64,000 nt of DNA from positions 1-64,000 of the forward strand of contig MPOS01000002.1 of assembly GCA_001896555.1 (NCBI GenBank), in the 5' to 3' direction. The notes under the pieces are model-generated. The model did not search any database and was not told where the DNA came from. It worked only from the letters and a program-made list of their open reading frames with translations. Below, piece after piece: positions 55,455 through 63,811 of the stretch (positions are counted from its first letter, which is position 1; the number at the start of each line of letters is the position of its first letter). The translations under genes were made by a program, and so were the position numbers. This stretch comes from Candidatus Phosphitivorax anaerolimi (GTDB taxonomy: Bacteria; Desulfobacterota; Desulfomonilia; UBA1062).

Positions 55455-56906
55455 CTACCCGGCGGAATCCCGGGCAATGATCTTCATGGTGCTCTGGACA
55501 CCCAGATGGGGACAGGCCTCTCTTTGTACCAGGATAAAGGGCTCGTTTTCCCGGACGAACCCATGATCGCGCAGGTAGGAGATGATGTCTTCATCCGATG
55601 AGAGGCTGCCCTTTGGGACCGGATACACCCCTGAGGAGAGGCTCAACGCCTTGAGCACGGCATCGTTGAAGCACAGGGCCACCACCCAGGCATCACCCTT
55701 GAGCCGGGAGATCATCCGCGCGGTGAGGCCGCTGCGCGAGGGTACTGCCACGCATCGGATGCCGAGCGACACGATGGACCTGATGACGTTCAGAGACAGG
55801 GTCTCCTTGATGGATCTGCCCGAGAGTTCGATGGTGCGCTTGATGGTCTCGGGGACTGTGGTCCCCGAGACTACCCGTGACCTTCCAGCCTCTGCAGCAG
55901 TAGCGATCCGGGAAAGCATCCGGCACGCCGTGACCGGGTGTATCCCGATTGCGGTCTCTTCGGAGAGCATCACGGCATCGGTGCCGTCGAAAATAGCGTT
56001 GGCAACATCCGTTGCCTCGGCCCGGGTTGGACGTGTATTGGCGGTCATGGACTGGAGCATCTGGGTCGCGGTGATGACCGGCTTGGCCGCCAGGTTTGCC
56101 TGCAGGATGAGCTGTTTCTGGACAAGAGGGACCTCCTCGATGGGGATCTCCACCCCGAGATCGCCTCTGGCCACCATGACCGCGTCGACCGCCTCGATGA
56201 TCTCTCTGCTGTTCTTCACGGCTTCCCTGCGCTCCATCTTGGCCACCACGAAGATCTCGCTTCCCTTTGTCCGTGCGAACTCCCTGACGCGGCTTATGTC
56301 CTGAGCCCCTCCCACAAAAGATAGGCCGAACATGTCGATGCCTTGCTCGATGCCGAAGGCGATGAAGCCCAAGTCTTCGTCGGTGGCAGCGGAGAGGGAG
56401 AGATGCGCGTCCGGAAGATTCATCCCCTTGTTTGACAGCAGGCCGCCTCCGATGACGACCCGGCAGATAATGTCTTCACCCTTGATTTCCAGAACCTTGA
56501 GCTCGATGAATCCGTCGTTCAGGAATATCCTCTCGCCCGGCTTCACACTCCGGGGAAGATCGGGAAACTGCACCGGGATGAGATCGGCTGTGCCCTGAAC
56601 CTGCCGGGTGGTGAGCACCACCCTATTTCCCTTGTTCAGGGTGCATGCACCGCCTTTAAGCACACCGATCCGGATCTTGGGCCCGGGGAGATCGCCCAGT
56701 ATGGCCACGGTCCTTCCGAGCTCCTGAGAGACCTGCCGTATGGTTTGGATATCTTGGGCGTGCTGCGTGAGATCTCCATGGCTGAAATTGAGCCTGGCCA
56801 CGTTCATGCCGGCGCGGACAAGGTCTTTCAGAACGGATTTCTTCCGTGACGCCGGTCCGATGGTGCAGACAATCTTGGTTTTGTGCCTGGGAAATGGGTT
56901 GACCAT
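55455..56906 (-). CDS. pyk: Pyruvate kinase
   Basis: Converts phosphoenolpyruvate and ADP to pyruvate and ATP. The 483-residue protein has KIVCTIGPAS at the start, ARLNFSHGD, ILGDLPGPKIR, the metal and substrate region VVAKMERREAV, MVARGDLGVEIP and TRAEATDVANAIFDGTDAVMLSEET. AAGGAG lies 5 bases before the Met at 56906; the frame extends nine codons further. The C-terminal domain is complete. Confidence 0.97.
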   Translation of the reverse strand: MVNPFPRHKTKIVCTIGPASRKKSVLKDLVRAGMNVARLNFSHGDLTQHAQDIQTIRQVSQELGRTVAILGDLPGPKIRIGVLKGGACTLNKGNRVVLTTRQVQGTADLIPVQFPDLPRSVKPGERIFLNDGFIELKVLEIKGEDIICRVVIGGGLLSNKGMNLPDAHLSLSAATDEDLGFIAFGIEQGIDMFGLSFVGGAQDISRVREFARTKGSEIFVVAKMERREAVKNSREIIEAVDAVMVARGDLGVEIPIEEVPLVQKQLILQANLAAKPVITATQMLQSMTANTRPTRAEATDVANAIFDGTDAVMLSEETAIGIHPVTACRMLSRIATAAEAGRSRVVSGTTVPETIKRTIELSGRSIKETLSLNVIRSIVSLGIRCVAVPSRSGLTARMISRLKGDAWVVALCFNDAVLKALSLSSGVYPVPKGSLSSDEDIISYLRDHGFVRENEPFILVQREACPHLGVQSTMKIIARDSAG

Positions 56907-57006
56907 GCGTGCTCCTTTTTTGTACTGGTTCAAGGCATCCGCCCCTTTTTATGGACCTAAAAAAAGAAGAGCTCCCTTCCCGGACGAGCCGCCATTTCGC
57001 TCCATC

Positions 57007-60000
57007 CTAAGGCATTCTGATTCTCCGGAGCCTTTCCATATAGGAAAATATAACCGGGATGAAGAACATGGTGAACAGTGTGGAAACAACGATACCGCCG
57101 ATGGTGGGGATCGCCAGGGCCGACCTGAAGCTCGCCCCGGAACCGCCGAAGGCCTGGGGCAGAAGCCCGCAGATGATGGCGAGGTTGGACATGACGATGG
57201 GCCTGAACTTTTCCGAGCACGCCTCCTTCACCGAGGTTACAATGTCTGTCCCGCCCTTTATCATGGACATGGCGGCATCGATAATCAGAATGGCGCCGTT
57301 GACCACGATACCCACAAGCATGACCATGGCCATCATGGCCATCATATTCATGGTGATGCCCGAGAAGAACAGGGCATAAAACACGCCGGCAAGGCCCAGA
57401 GGCACGGTGAGCATGATGGTGAAGGGATGGATGAACGAGTTGAGGATCGCGGCAAGCAGCATGAAGGTGAGGATCGTGGCGATGATGAAGGCCTCGGAGA
57501 CCGCCTCACTCAACTCCTCGTTGATCTCTACGTCGCCGGCGAACTCGATCCGGTAGCCGGGCTTAAGATCGAGGGAATCGAACTTTTCCTTGAGGATGGC
57601 CATGTTTTCGGTCAGGCTCAGCCGGCTCAGATAGCTCGTCAGGGTGATCTTGCGCTCCTTGTCCTTGCGCTCGATGCTCGCCTCGGCGCGCGCCGGAACG
57701 AACTCGCCCACCTTGTTGATGGGAAAGAGCTCCTTGTCCTTGCCCAGGGGAACCAGGATGGCACCCAGAAGATTGATGGAGCCGGTATACTGCTCGTCCA
57801 GGGCCACGTTGATGTCATATTCCCGCCCGCCCTGGCGGAAGAGCGATGAGCTGTCGCCCTCGATCGCCGTGCGCAGCATCTCTCCCAGCGCGGCGTTCTT
57901 GCCGCCGTAGACTGTGGACTTGAACGGGTCGGAGACGAAGCGCATCTCTCTTCTGGGCGTCTTGTATGAGCTGATGATGCTCTGATAGTTGCCCGTTTCG
58001 TTCATGATCTCTTGAACCCTGGCTGAGATCTCGACCAGCTCGGGGTAGTCGGGGCCATAGAGCTCGATATCCATGTCACCCTCGCTGCCGAAGGACCTCC
58101 CGGCCGTGATGCTGAAGTTGAGGTCGGGAATCGTGCACATGGGCTCGACGAGGCTCTCGGAGATCTCCCTGTCGTTCCGGGAGCGTGTATTGGCATCCAC
58201 GAGTCTGGCATGGATACGGAGCTCGTTTATCCCGCGGTTTTTCCCTCCCACGGTGGAGGAGTAGTCCTTGAGCTCGGGAAGGGTCTTTACCACCTCTTCG
58301 ATCCGGTGCATCACCATGGTGCTCGCCTCGATGGATGCATCCTGGGGGAGCTCGGCATTGATGGTGATCTCGGAGCTGTCGGAGTATGGGAACGGTTCGC
58401 CGCCCACATATCTCATGACCATGACCGAGCCGGCGAAGATCAGCAGGGTAAAGACAATGGTGAGCTTGCGCCACCTCAGGCAGACATCCAACAGATTGAG
58501 ATACTCCTCCCTGACCTTCTCCACCCCTCGGGCGAAGAACCTCAGCCTTGGTCCGATGACACCCCAGCCCTTTTCAAGGTCTTTGGTGTTCCTCATGGCG
58601 AAGTATGAGAGCATGGGCGTAAGCGAGAACGATGCAATGATGGAAAACACCGTGGCTGCAACGACTGTGATCCCGAATGGAAAGAACACCTGGCCGAATA
58701 CGCCCTTCATGAAGGCGATGGGAATGAACACCACGATGTTGGTGCCCGCGGAGGCCAACACCGCCACCAGCACCTCCCAGGTCCCCCTGACCGCGCCTTC
58801 CTTGGGATCGTCGTGGCCGAGGACGTGCTTGTAGATGTTTTCGATGATCACAATGGCGTTTGCCACCAGGGCCCCGATGGACACACCCAGCGCCATGAGC
58901 GTGACAATGTTCAGGGTGAAGCCCATGGCCTGCATGATTATGAATGACGAGATGATCGAGGTCGGGATGACCACCGCGGCCACCATGGCCATCCGGAAAT
59001 CGCCCAGGAACAGAAAGAGCACGATCGTGGTGAGCACCACACCGAGGAAGATGCTGGAGATCGCATCGCTGATGGACTCGCGGATAAAATCGGTGTTGTC
59101 CCAGGAGAGCTCGGCCATCAGACCTTCGGGAAGGCTCGCCTTGACCTCTTCGAGCACCTTATAGACACCGTCTGCGGTCTGGACCACGTTGCTGTCGGTC
59201 TGTTTGAAGATGTCGAGGATCACCGCTTCGCGGCCGTTGAACCGGGCGGCCGAGGTAATGTCCTTGAACCCGTCCTCTACCCTGGCCACATCCTTGAGCT
59301 GGAAGATGCCCCGTTTCTCCACGGACAGGTGCATGTCCTCTATCTCTTGGACGGTCTGGAACTGGCCCTTGAGCCTCACGCCGATCTCGAAGGTGCCCCG
59401 GTCCATCGAGCCGGCGGGAACATCGAGGTTCCGCGCTCTTATGGCTGCAGCCACATCGGTGAGTGAGATGCCGTAGTTCATGAGCTTCGGCAGATCGGCG
59501 CGGACATTGATCTGCCGCTCCTTGCCGCCCACCACCTCCACGCTCGCTACGCCCCCGACCTGTGAGAACTTATCCTTGAGCACGTCGTCGGCATACTCGT
59601 AGATCTTGTGGATGGGCGCACTGTCGCTGAACAGGGCGACGCTCAAGGTCGGCTCGTCGAAGGGGTCGAACTTCTCGATGACCGGCTTGTCGGCATCCTC
59701 AGGCAGGTCCTTGATGATGGCGTCAACCTTGTCTTTGACCTCGATGGCCTTGATGTCGGGGTCCACCCCGTAGTTGAACTCGATGATGGTCAGCGCGTAG
59801 TTCTCGTAGATCTTCGAGTTGATGTGCTTGATATCGCTGATGTTTGAAACCGCGTCCTCCACCTCCTTGACGATCTGGATCTCAATCTCCTCGGGCGCGG
59901 CGCCCTCGTAGACCTGGGTGATGAGCACGATGGGCAGGTCGACATCAGGGAAGAGGTCTACGTTCAACCGCAGATAGGAGATGACCCCGAGCACCACAAA

Positions 60001-60060
60001 CACGAGCACCATCATCAAGGTGGTGACCGGCCGGTTGATGAAGAGTCTGATGATATTCAT
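57007..60060 (-). CDS. RND efflux permease (AcrB/HAE1-like) lacking the TM4 Asp pair
   Basis: A 1017-residue, 12-helix inner-membrane pump with two large periplasmic loops and an internal duplication. The first helix is at 12-30; family segments include NVDLFPDVDLPIV, the TM4 run GALVANAIVIIEN and VGIVVNGAILIIDAA. In AcrB the proton relay uses Asp407/Asp408 in TM4 and Lys940 in TM10. Here the corresponding positions are Ala400-Asn401 and Asn921, so coupling to protons in the usual way is doubtful. It follows its adaptor by 16 bases. No outer-membrane factor is encoded nearby. Confidence 0.95.
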   Translation of the reverse strand: MNIIRLFINRPVTTLMMVLVFVVLGVISYLRLNVDLFPDVDLPIVLITQVYEGAAPEEIEIQIVKEVEDAVSNISDIKHINSKIYENYALTIIEFNYGVDPDIKAIEVKDKVDAIIKDLPEDADKPVIEKFDPFDEPTLSVALFSDSAPIHKIYEYADDVLKDKFSQVGGVASVEVVGGKERQINVRADLPKLMNYGISLTDVAAAIRARNLDVPAGSMDRGTFEIGVRLKGQFQTVQEIEDMHLSVEKRGIFQLKDVARVEDGFKDITSAARFNGREAVILDIFKQTDSNVVQTADGVYKVLEEVKASLPEGLMAELSWDNTDFIRESISDAISSIFLGVVLTTIVLFLFLGDFRMAMVAAVVIPTSIISSFIIMQAMGFTLNIVTLMALGVSIGALVANAIVIIENIYKHVLGHDDPKEGAVRGTWEVLVAVLASAGTNIVVFIPIAFMKGVFGQVFFPFGITVVAATVFSIIASFSLTPMLSYFAMRNTKDLEKGWGVIGPRLRFFARGVEKVREEYLNLLDVCLRWRKLTIVFTLLIFAGSVMVMRYVGGEPFPYSDSSEITINAELPQDASIEASTMVMHRIEEVVKTLPELKDYSSTVGGKNRGINELRIHARLVDANTRSRNDREISESLVEPMCTIPDLNFSITAGRSFGSEGDMDIELYGPDYPELVEISARVQEIMNETGNYQSIISSYKTPRREMRFVSDPFKSTVYGGKNAALGEMLRTAIEGDSSSLFRQGGREYDINVALDEQYTGSINLLGAILVPLGKDKELFPINKVGEFVPARAEASIERKDKERKITLTSYLSRLSLTENMAILKEKFDSLDLKPGYRIEFAGDVEINEELSEAVSEAFIIATILTFMLLAAILNSFIHPFTIMLTVPLGLAGVFYALFFSGITMNMMAMMAMVMLVGIVVNGAILIIDAAMSMIKGGTDIVTSVKEACSEKFRPIVMSNLAIICGLLPQAFGGSGASFRSALAIPTIGGIVVSTLFTMFFIPVIFSYMERLRRIRMP

Positions 60061-60076
60061 GGATTATGCGGCATCA

Positions 60077-61138
60077 TCAGAGTGTTTGGAAGAGGACCTT
60101 GCGATTGTCGGAAAGCCTGGTGAACCCGCTGACCACCACGCGGTCGTTGTCGCCGATGCCGGAGATGATCCGGACCCTCTCATCGTTCATCCCGGATATC
60201 TCGACACTCCTCTTGAACACCCGGTCTCCCTCGACGACGTACATGTAGTAAGAACCATCGGGTTCCTCCTGCAGGGCCCTCAGGTCAGCCGAGAGGGCCT
60301 GGTCGTCACGGAGCACCTCAATTCGTGCAGTGGTATAGGTGCCGATCCTAAGCGCATAGCCTTTGTTCTCGACCTCCATCTCGATCCGGAAAAGGCCTGT
60401 AGAAGGATTGGCGTTCAGGGAGACCTTGGTCACATTACCGGTGTTGGATTCCCCGCCCTGGGCGTTGTCCACGATCACCCGCTGGCCGGTCTGGATGTTG
60501 CGGATATCGGACTCGCTCACCTCGGAGACGAGCCTGACGCGGTCCATCCGGGCGACCACGGCCACCGGCCGCGCAGGAGTGACGAGCTCGCCCTCCCGGG
60601 CGTTGAGGTCCAGTATCACCCCATCGATGGGACTGGACAGCGACACGGTCTCCATGACGCTCTCGAGGTTGGCCCGGTCGACATCGAGTTTCATCTTGAT
60701 CGAATCGAACTCGCTCTGTGAGACTGCGCCTGACTCTTTCAGCTCGAGGATGCGCCGGTAGTTCAGCAGGGTTGTTTCATAGACTGCCTTGAGCTGGCGG
60801 TATTGGGCCGAGCTGCGGGGGTCTTCCTTGTCGAGGCTGATGATCACTTCGTCGGCCTTCACCCTGTCGCCCACCTCATGGTGTACCTTGAGGATCTTGG
60901 CGGCAACCTGCGTTACGATCTCGGTCTGTCTGAGGCCGAGCACCTGGGCGTTCACCCTGCAGAACACGAGGAACTCGCCCCTCTTCACCGTACTCACCTC
61001 GACCGGAATGCCATTGTCACGATAGTACTGGTCGATACCCGGGGCCTCTTTGTCCGCCAGGGACGAGATCGCATTGATCCTCACAAAAACAGCCACCAGG
61101 AAAACCACGACGATCGACAAATAGATAAACTTCTTCAT
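60077..61138 (-). CDS. RND efflux periplasmic adaptor (MFP)
   Basis: A 353-residue membrane-fusion protein. An N-terminal anchor (KKFIYLSIVVVFLVAVFV), lipoyl halves (ILKVHHEVGDRVKADEVI and SSPIDGVILDLNAREGELV) around a short coiled coil, then beta-barrel and membrane-proximal domains. The Met at 61138 follows AAGGGCGG and gives the natural leader; the frame continues to 61255. First gene of the operon with the RND permease. Confidence 0.93.
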   Translation of the reverse strand: MKKFIYLSIVVVFLVAVFVRINAISSLADKEAPGIDQYYRDNGIPVEVSTVKRGEFLVFCRVNAQVLGLRQTEIVTQVAAKILKVHHEVGDRVKADEVIISLDKEDPRSSAQYRQLKAVYETTLLNYRRILELKESGAVSQSEFDSIKMKLDVDRANLESVMETVSLSSPIDGVILDLNAREGELVTPARPVAVVARMDRVRLVSEVSESDIRNIQTGQRVIVDNAQGGESNTGNVTKVSLNANPSTGLFRIEMEVENKGYALRIGTYTTARIEVLRDDQALSADLRALQEEPDGSYYMYVVEGDRVFKRSVEISGMNDERVRIISGIGDNDRVVVSGFTRLSDNRKVLFQTL

Positions 61139-61384
61139 GCTTCCGCCCTTTTCGCTCAACCCCGGAGTCTTTTCATCCAGCGTATCGCTCAGGCCCGCGA
61201 TCGGCGCAACACAGGGGCCGGTTTCAGGTGGATATTGAAAGGCCTCTCTCCGCAAGCAGACGACGTGCCGCCTTCATTGTCAGCTATGAATCTGCCGACT
61301 CGCGTCCTTCCTTATCATTTCATATAACGTCAAGAACCAGGATTTCATATAAAAGCACTAGCCCTGCACTTTGTCAATTTTTTT
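61139..61384. other. Leader region upstream of the RND operon
   Basis: About 250 bases with no gene seen. It carries the promoter region of the RND operon and borders the RAYT element repeats that begin at 61385. Confidence 0.4.
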
Positions 61385-61463
61385 AAGTAAAGGGGACAGA
61401 TTTATTTTCTTGATTTCTTATAAGTAAAAGTAAAGGGGACAGATTTATTTTCTTGATTTCTTA
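61385..61463. repeat. Duplicated 36-base end of the RAYT element
   Basis: Two identical 36-base copies (61385-61420 and 61428-61463), each starting AAGTAAAGGGGACAGATTTA, are separated by 7 bases. The second copy contains the stop codon and last codons of the transposase gene. The AAAGGGGA-x-x-GATTTA core reappears inverted at the other end of the element. Confidence 0.85.
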
Positions 61464-62140
61464 GGTCGCCCCTGTCCTCGGAACTCAACCCTCACCTTCA
61501 TCCGTCTTTCCACCTCGTCGATGAACTTTCTTGACCCTGTCAGCTGACCCCGCTGTATGGAATCCCTGATCATCTTCAACTCATCTCTAGGGATCGTCTC
61601 CTGAACAAAGGTCATGTATCGTTTCTGGCGTTCTCTATCAGATTCCCCCATGGATAGGTAACAAGGATCCAGATCCAGCCATTCCACAAGTACCTTACCG
61701 ACCTTGTGTCGATAGCTTGACCAGCGGTATTCCTCGGGTGTGCCGACCAGTAAGGCCCTTACCGGGTTGAGCTCGACGTATCGGCAACAGGCAAGGAGAT
61801 GCTGATCGTTCTCGATGGGGCTTGACTTATATCTCCCTTCCCAGAGTGTTCCGCTTCTCTTTTCAATTCGATTGATATATCTCGTCTGTCTTCCGGCTAC
61901 TCGCTTCATCAGCAAGGCCAGATTCTCCGGGTTGTCTCCAGGATCTATGATGAGGTGCACATGGTTTGTCATCAGACAGTATGCGTAAACCTTGCACTGA
62001 AGCTCGTGCTTCCATTCCTTGAGATTCTCGAGATAATATCGATAATCCCCATCATGAGCAAATACGACACCCCTGTTATGTCCACGTTGGATGATATGAT
62101 GAGGATAATTCGCTAAAACAAGCCGGGCTTTTCTCGGCAT
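61445..62140 (-). mobile_element. REP-associated tyrosine transposase (RAYT, Y1/HUH family)
   Basis: A 231-residue single-strand transposase of the IS200/IS605-like Y1 family, REP-associated branch. The HUH pair is His60-Val-His62 in TNHVHLII, and Tyr88 in RQTRYIN is the probable nucleophile; GTLWEGRYKSS and RYVELNPVRA are typical of RAYTs. The reading frame is complete. RAYTs act on REP palindromes or on flanking ends; here the ends are the AAAGGGGA-type repeats on both sides. The gene is AT-richer than the pump genes, fitting recent transfer. No ribosome site is evident before the ATG. Confidence 0.92.
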
Positions 62141-62225
62141 ATTGACAAAATAATGCCCAGATTCGCAATGTCAATCCACACGTCGGGAATCTGAGAGAAA
62201 AAGGAAAAGGAAACTCCGGGAAATT

Positions 62226-62244
62226 AAATCCATCCCCTTTTATC
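62226..62244. repeat. Right inverted end of the RAYT element
   Basis: TAAATCCATCCCCTTTTAT is an imperfect inverted copy of the left-end core: its complement reads ATAAAAGGGGATGGATTTA against GTAAAGGGGACAGATTTA. Confidence 0.6.
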
Positions 62245-62286
62245 GCTTCTTTTATCTGTTGATATCTTTCATGAGCTTATATAAAA

Positions 62287-62345
62287 ATACAAGTGTACCA
62301 ATGGAGGGCACACTTGTATCTACCGTGAAATGTATTGACACTTGT
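62287..62345. promoter_or_regulatory. Operator-like repeat array upstream of the TAC operon
   Basis: ATACAAGTGT (62287-62296) and ACACTTGTAT (62310-62319) form a perfect 10-bp inverted repeat with a 13-base centre. A third half-site, ACACTTGT (62338-62345), overlaps a TTGACA (62335-62340). Such arrays upstream of a toxin-antitoxin operon usually bind the HTH antitoxin. Possible promoters are TTGATA (62260-62265) with TAAAAA (62282-62287), whose start would fall inside the inverted repeat, or TTGACA with TAACAT (62358-62363), which would fall too close to the toxin start. Confidence 0.55.
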
Positions 62346-62362
62346 TAAGTTAGAGGTTAACA

Positions 62363-62746
62363 TTGCCGAAGCTTATCTCAGTGTATGTTCTTTTGAGAGG
62401 GGCACGATTCTCTATCTGCGAGATTGCTCAGGTAGACAGACGTCCCGTGGCGAAATTCATTGAGGGGTTGGAGATACAAGAGAAATCGAAGATAGTTAGC
62501 TTATTCAGGCAGTTGGCAGAAACTGGGGTCATCAGGAATAAAACGAAATTCATGCACGAGGAAGATGGGATTTATGCCTTCAAGACTAATATGGCAAGGG
62601 TTTACTGTTTTTTTGACAGCGATAAATTAGTATTACTTACCAATGGCGCCCCCAAAAAACAGAGAAAGGCTGATCCCAATGAGCTTGCTCGCGCCAAAAG
62701 ATTACGTGAAGCATATCATGAGCTGAGAAAGGGGAAGAAAAAATGA
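62363..62746 (+). CDS. higB: HigB-like toxin (Gp49/RelE superfamily) of a TAC system
   Basis: A 127-residue toxin-like protein. The segment VAKFIEGLEIQEKSKIVSLFRQLAETG followed by GIYAFKTNMARVYCFFDSDKLVLLTNGAPKKQ is the Gp49-like/HigB pattern, with a basic C-terminus. Relatives cleave mRNA at ribosomes. The start is a TTG with AGAGG 6 bases upstream. Its stop overlaps the antitoxin ATG by 4 bases, the usual toxin-first HigBA arrangement. Confidence 0.88.
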   Translation: MPKLISVYVLLRGARFSICEIAQVDRRPVAKFIEGLEIQEKSKIVSLFRQLAETGVIRNKTKFMHEEDGIYAFKTNMARVYCFFDSDKLVLLTNGAPKKQRKADPNELARAKRLREAYHELRKGKKK

Positions 62747-63147
62747 CGAAAGTGTATGGCCCCTTCAAGAAAATCTTTGACGAAATCAAGGATACCTTCG
62801 AGTATAGGCTGGAGACCTTGTCTCTGGAGATAACAGAGAAGATCCTCGAGATCATGGAAAACAAGGGAATGAACCGGAACGACCTTGCTAAAAAGATGGG
62901 GGTCAGCCGCGCGTCAGTAACGCAGTTCCTGAACGAGGGCTCAAATATCACAATCAAAAGGCTTTTAAGAATTTCCGACGCGCTTGACTGCGATATCGAT
63001 ATCCAGATAGTCGAAAAGGCCGGCAGCCGCAATGCCAAGAGCATTATCACCGGAAAATATGATCCTTCCTATCCTCATAACTATTCCAATGTGATCATTC
63101 TTGATAATTACCGGAGGGTTGCAGGAGATGAATCAGCATGCGGCTGA
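62743..63147 (+). CDS. higA: HigA-like XRE antitoxin with C-terminal extension
   Basis: A 134-residue protein with an XRE helix-turn-helix (about residues 31-90: MNRNDLAKKMGVSRASVTQFLNEG). After it come about 44 more residues with four Tyr (KYDPSYPHNYSNVIILDNY). In M. tuberculosis TAC systems an antitoxin C-terminal extension is the chaperone addiction (ChAD) region bound by the SecB-like partner; this tail is a candidate for that role. The gene overlaps the toxin by 4 bases and the SecB-like gene by 20. Confidence 0.88.
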   Translation: MTKVYGPFKKIFDEIKDTFEYRLETLSLEITEKILEIMENKGMNRNDLAKKMGVSRASVTQFLNEGSNITIKRLLRISDALDCDIDIQIVEKAGSRNAKSIITGKYDPSYPHNYSNVIILDNYRRVAGDESACG

Positions 63148-63559
63148 GATTCAGCTGAGAGACACTTTTATCGATGAGATAACATTCAGGAGAAATCCCG
63201 GCTTCAGCAGGGAGCTGAGTAATGTCAGCTTTGCCTTCACCTTGAGTGACGACTCAGAGTACCATGAAGATTCTGGCCAGATTGTCACCAAAATGGTGAT
63301 TGAGGTGAAGAAAGGCAGCGAAAACGTCGAGTTGCCATTCACCTTCCGAATTGTCATGGGCGGGATCTTTCAAGTAGAAAATGCAGATCAGCAGCACCTG
63401 GAGATCATGAAAAAAGTCAACTGCCCTGCCATACTCTTCCCCTTTTTAAGAGAAGCCATTGCATCGATAACTAGGAAAGCGGGCTTCCCGCCCCTGTATA
63501 TCCCAGTTATCAATTTCGCCGGTCGATCATCCGGTAGTGGACTTAAGAAGAAACAATAA
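63128..63559 (+). CDS. SecB-like chaperone of a toxin-antitoxin-chaperone system
   Basis: A 143-residue protein of the SecB family. GGIF (residues 78-81), CPAILFPFLRE (99-109) and GFPPLYIPVINF (119-130) match the SecB core closely, as in E. coli SecB GGIF, CPNILFPYARE and FPQLNLAPVNF. SecB-like proteins encoded with HigBA act as dedicated chaperones that protect the antitoxin. The Met at 63128 has GGAGG 10 bases upstream, and the gene overlaps the antitoxin by 20 bases. The window has no sec export genes near it, favouring a TAC role over general protein export. Confidence 0.9.
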   Translation: MNQHAAEIQLRDTFIDEITFRRNPGFSRELSNVSFAFTLSDDSEYHEDSGQIVTKMVIEVKKGSENVELPFTFRIVMGGIFQVENADQQHLEIMKKVNCPAILFPFLREAIASITRKAGFPPLYIPVINFAGRSSGSGLKKKQ

Positions 63560-63574
63560 GAATATAAGATGTAG

Positions 63575-63775
63575 CAGGACCGCAAGAATGCGTTTCGGAT
63601 TCTGGCCATGATTCATGATGTCCACGGCACCCTTTTTGTCAGCACTGGCAAGACCGAATCGTTTAAGCGTGAGCTTGCCGGTTACCGGTCACGACGCATC
63701 AACCAGGAACACCGCCTTGTCTACGAGGTCCATGACGACAAGATCAGGATCCTGACTTGCAGATACCACTTCTGA
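63575..63775 (+). pseudogene. YoeB/Txe toxin remnant, N-terminally truncated
   Basis: Translation from 63575 reads on in one frame to a stop at 63773-63775 and matches the C-terminal two-thirds of YoeB: AGYRSRRINQEHRLVYEV and ILTCRYHF. The YoeB Glu (GKTESFK), Arg and His active-site positions are kept, but about 20 N-terminal residues are missing and a TAG stop stands just before 63575. An internal ATG at 63608 could give a 55-residue product. No YefM-type antitoxin is present. Confidence 0.8.
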
Positions 63776-63811
63776 TTAATGTTTTGAATGATAACCAGTG
63801 AGGTTGTTATC

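Noticed and set aside
61385-61463. CRISPR-like direct repeats
   Set aside because: Only two copies with a 7-base gap and a match to the transposase end; they are element ends, not a CRISPR array.
62335-62363. TTGACA-17-TAACAT as promoter of the TAC operon
   Set aside because: The spacing is ideal, but transcription would begin after the ribosome site and the TTG start of the toxin; it is kept only as a possible operator-overlapping element.
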